A stretch of DNA of 64,000 nucleotides from Syntrophobacteraceae bacterium (lineage in GTDB: Bacteria; Desulfobacterota; Syntrophobacteria; Syntrophobacterales; Syntrophobacteraceae): assembly GCA_025454175.1 (NCBI GenBank), contig JALOOX010000012.1:25455-89454 (forward strand). Reading direction: 5' to 3'. Under the pieces are notes generated by a model that did no database searches, was not told the DNA's origin, and saw only the letters and a list, made by a program, of their open reading frames with translations. Shown piece by piece: positions 63,983-64,000 of the stretch; position 1 is the first letter of the stretch; each line of letters begins with the position of its first letter. The position numbers and the translations under genes were made by a program.

Positions 63983-64000
63983 ATGCGCCCTACTCGGCTT
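63983..64000 (+). CDS. Start of a gene cut by the window end
   Basis: ATG at 63983 (MRPTRL...) preceded at the right distance by GGAGGAGG. Only six codons are in the window, so nothing can be said about the product. Confidence 0.45.

Overview
This window looks like chromosomal DNA of a strictly anaerobic, GC-rich sulfate-reducing or syntrophic Deltaproteobacterium (Desulfobacterota; the gene content resembles Syntrophobacter and relatives, an inference from memory, not a search). The pointers are two separate Hdr-type flavin/iron-sulfur gene sets, a Flx(Flox)/MvhD module, a membrane pyrophosphatase, a TAXI-TRAP transporter and in-frame UGA codons that are best read as selenocysteine. I see no rRNA, tRNA, CRISPR array, insertion sequence or phage.

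Layout. 1-7.1 kb: an exported vanadium-haloperoxidase-like/multicopper oxidase fusion followed by a di-haem MauG/CcpA-type peroxidase with a Met/Gly-rich insert. 7.4-12.1 kb (minus): hdrC-hdrB-hdrA. 12.5-20.3 kb: a LolA-like protein, a lipoprotein, a PEP/pyruvate-binding-domain protein, the queuosine genes queE-queC-queF, and a LysM/amidase lipoprotein. 20.5-28.1 kb: a U32 protein, an isochorismatase-like hydrolase, the K+-independent type H+-pyrophosphatase hppA with a textbook terminator, a dynamin-like GTPase and MltB. 28.1-32.3 kb (minus): coaD, rsmD, asd, yjbQ and an unknown gene.

32.5-41.9 kb (minus) is the most interesting region: one probable operon encoding a HdrA with an inserted GltD/NfnB-like domain (Sec65), MvhD, two iron-sulfur subunits, a FAD/NAD(P)-binding subunit and an HdrD/TmcB-like iron-sulfur protein (Sec228). 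Both UGA codons fall on conserved redox cysteine positions and are followed by SECIS-like hairpins; a perfect CRP/FNR-family palindrome lies upstream and a strong terminator downstream. I infer an NAD(P)H-linked electron-bifurcating/confurcating complex, related to HdrA-FloxABCD, with two selenocysteines.

42.3-48.7 kb (plus): a double-length phosphofructokinase with a degenerate second half, a CpsB-type PHP phosphatase and pabA-pabB-pabC for p-aminobenzoate. 48.7-51.8 kb: small hypothetical genes, a nitroreductase, an XRE-cupin regulator with operator-like palindromes, and dodecin. 51.9-57.0 kb (minus): TAXI solute-binding protein, DUF1850, fused TRAP permease, HMG-CoA lyase and a lipoprotein. 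57.3-64 kb: a DUF523/DUF1722 protein, a molybdopterin oxidoreductase with a cysteine-dioxygenase-like cupin and a SRPBCC protein, an ADP-ribosylglycohydrolase, a CDP-alcohol phosphatidyltransferase and the first codons of another gene.

A second theme is a dispersed family of degenerate 7-bp tandem repeats (variants of RRGTTYC) in at least eight intergenic places and never inside a supported gene.
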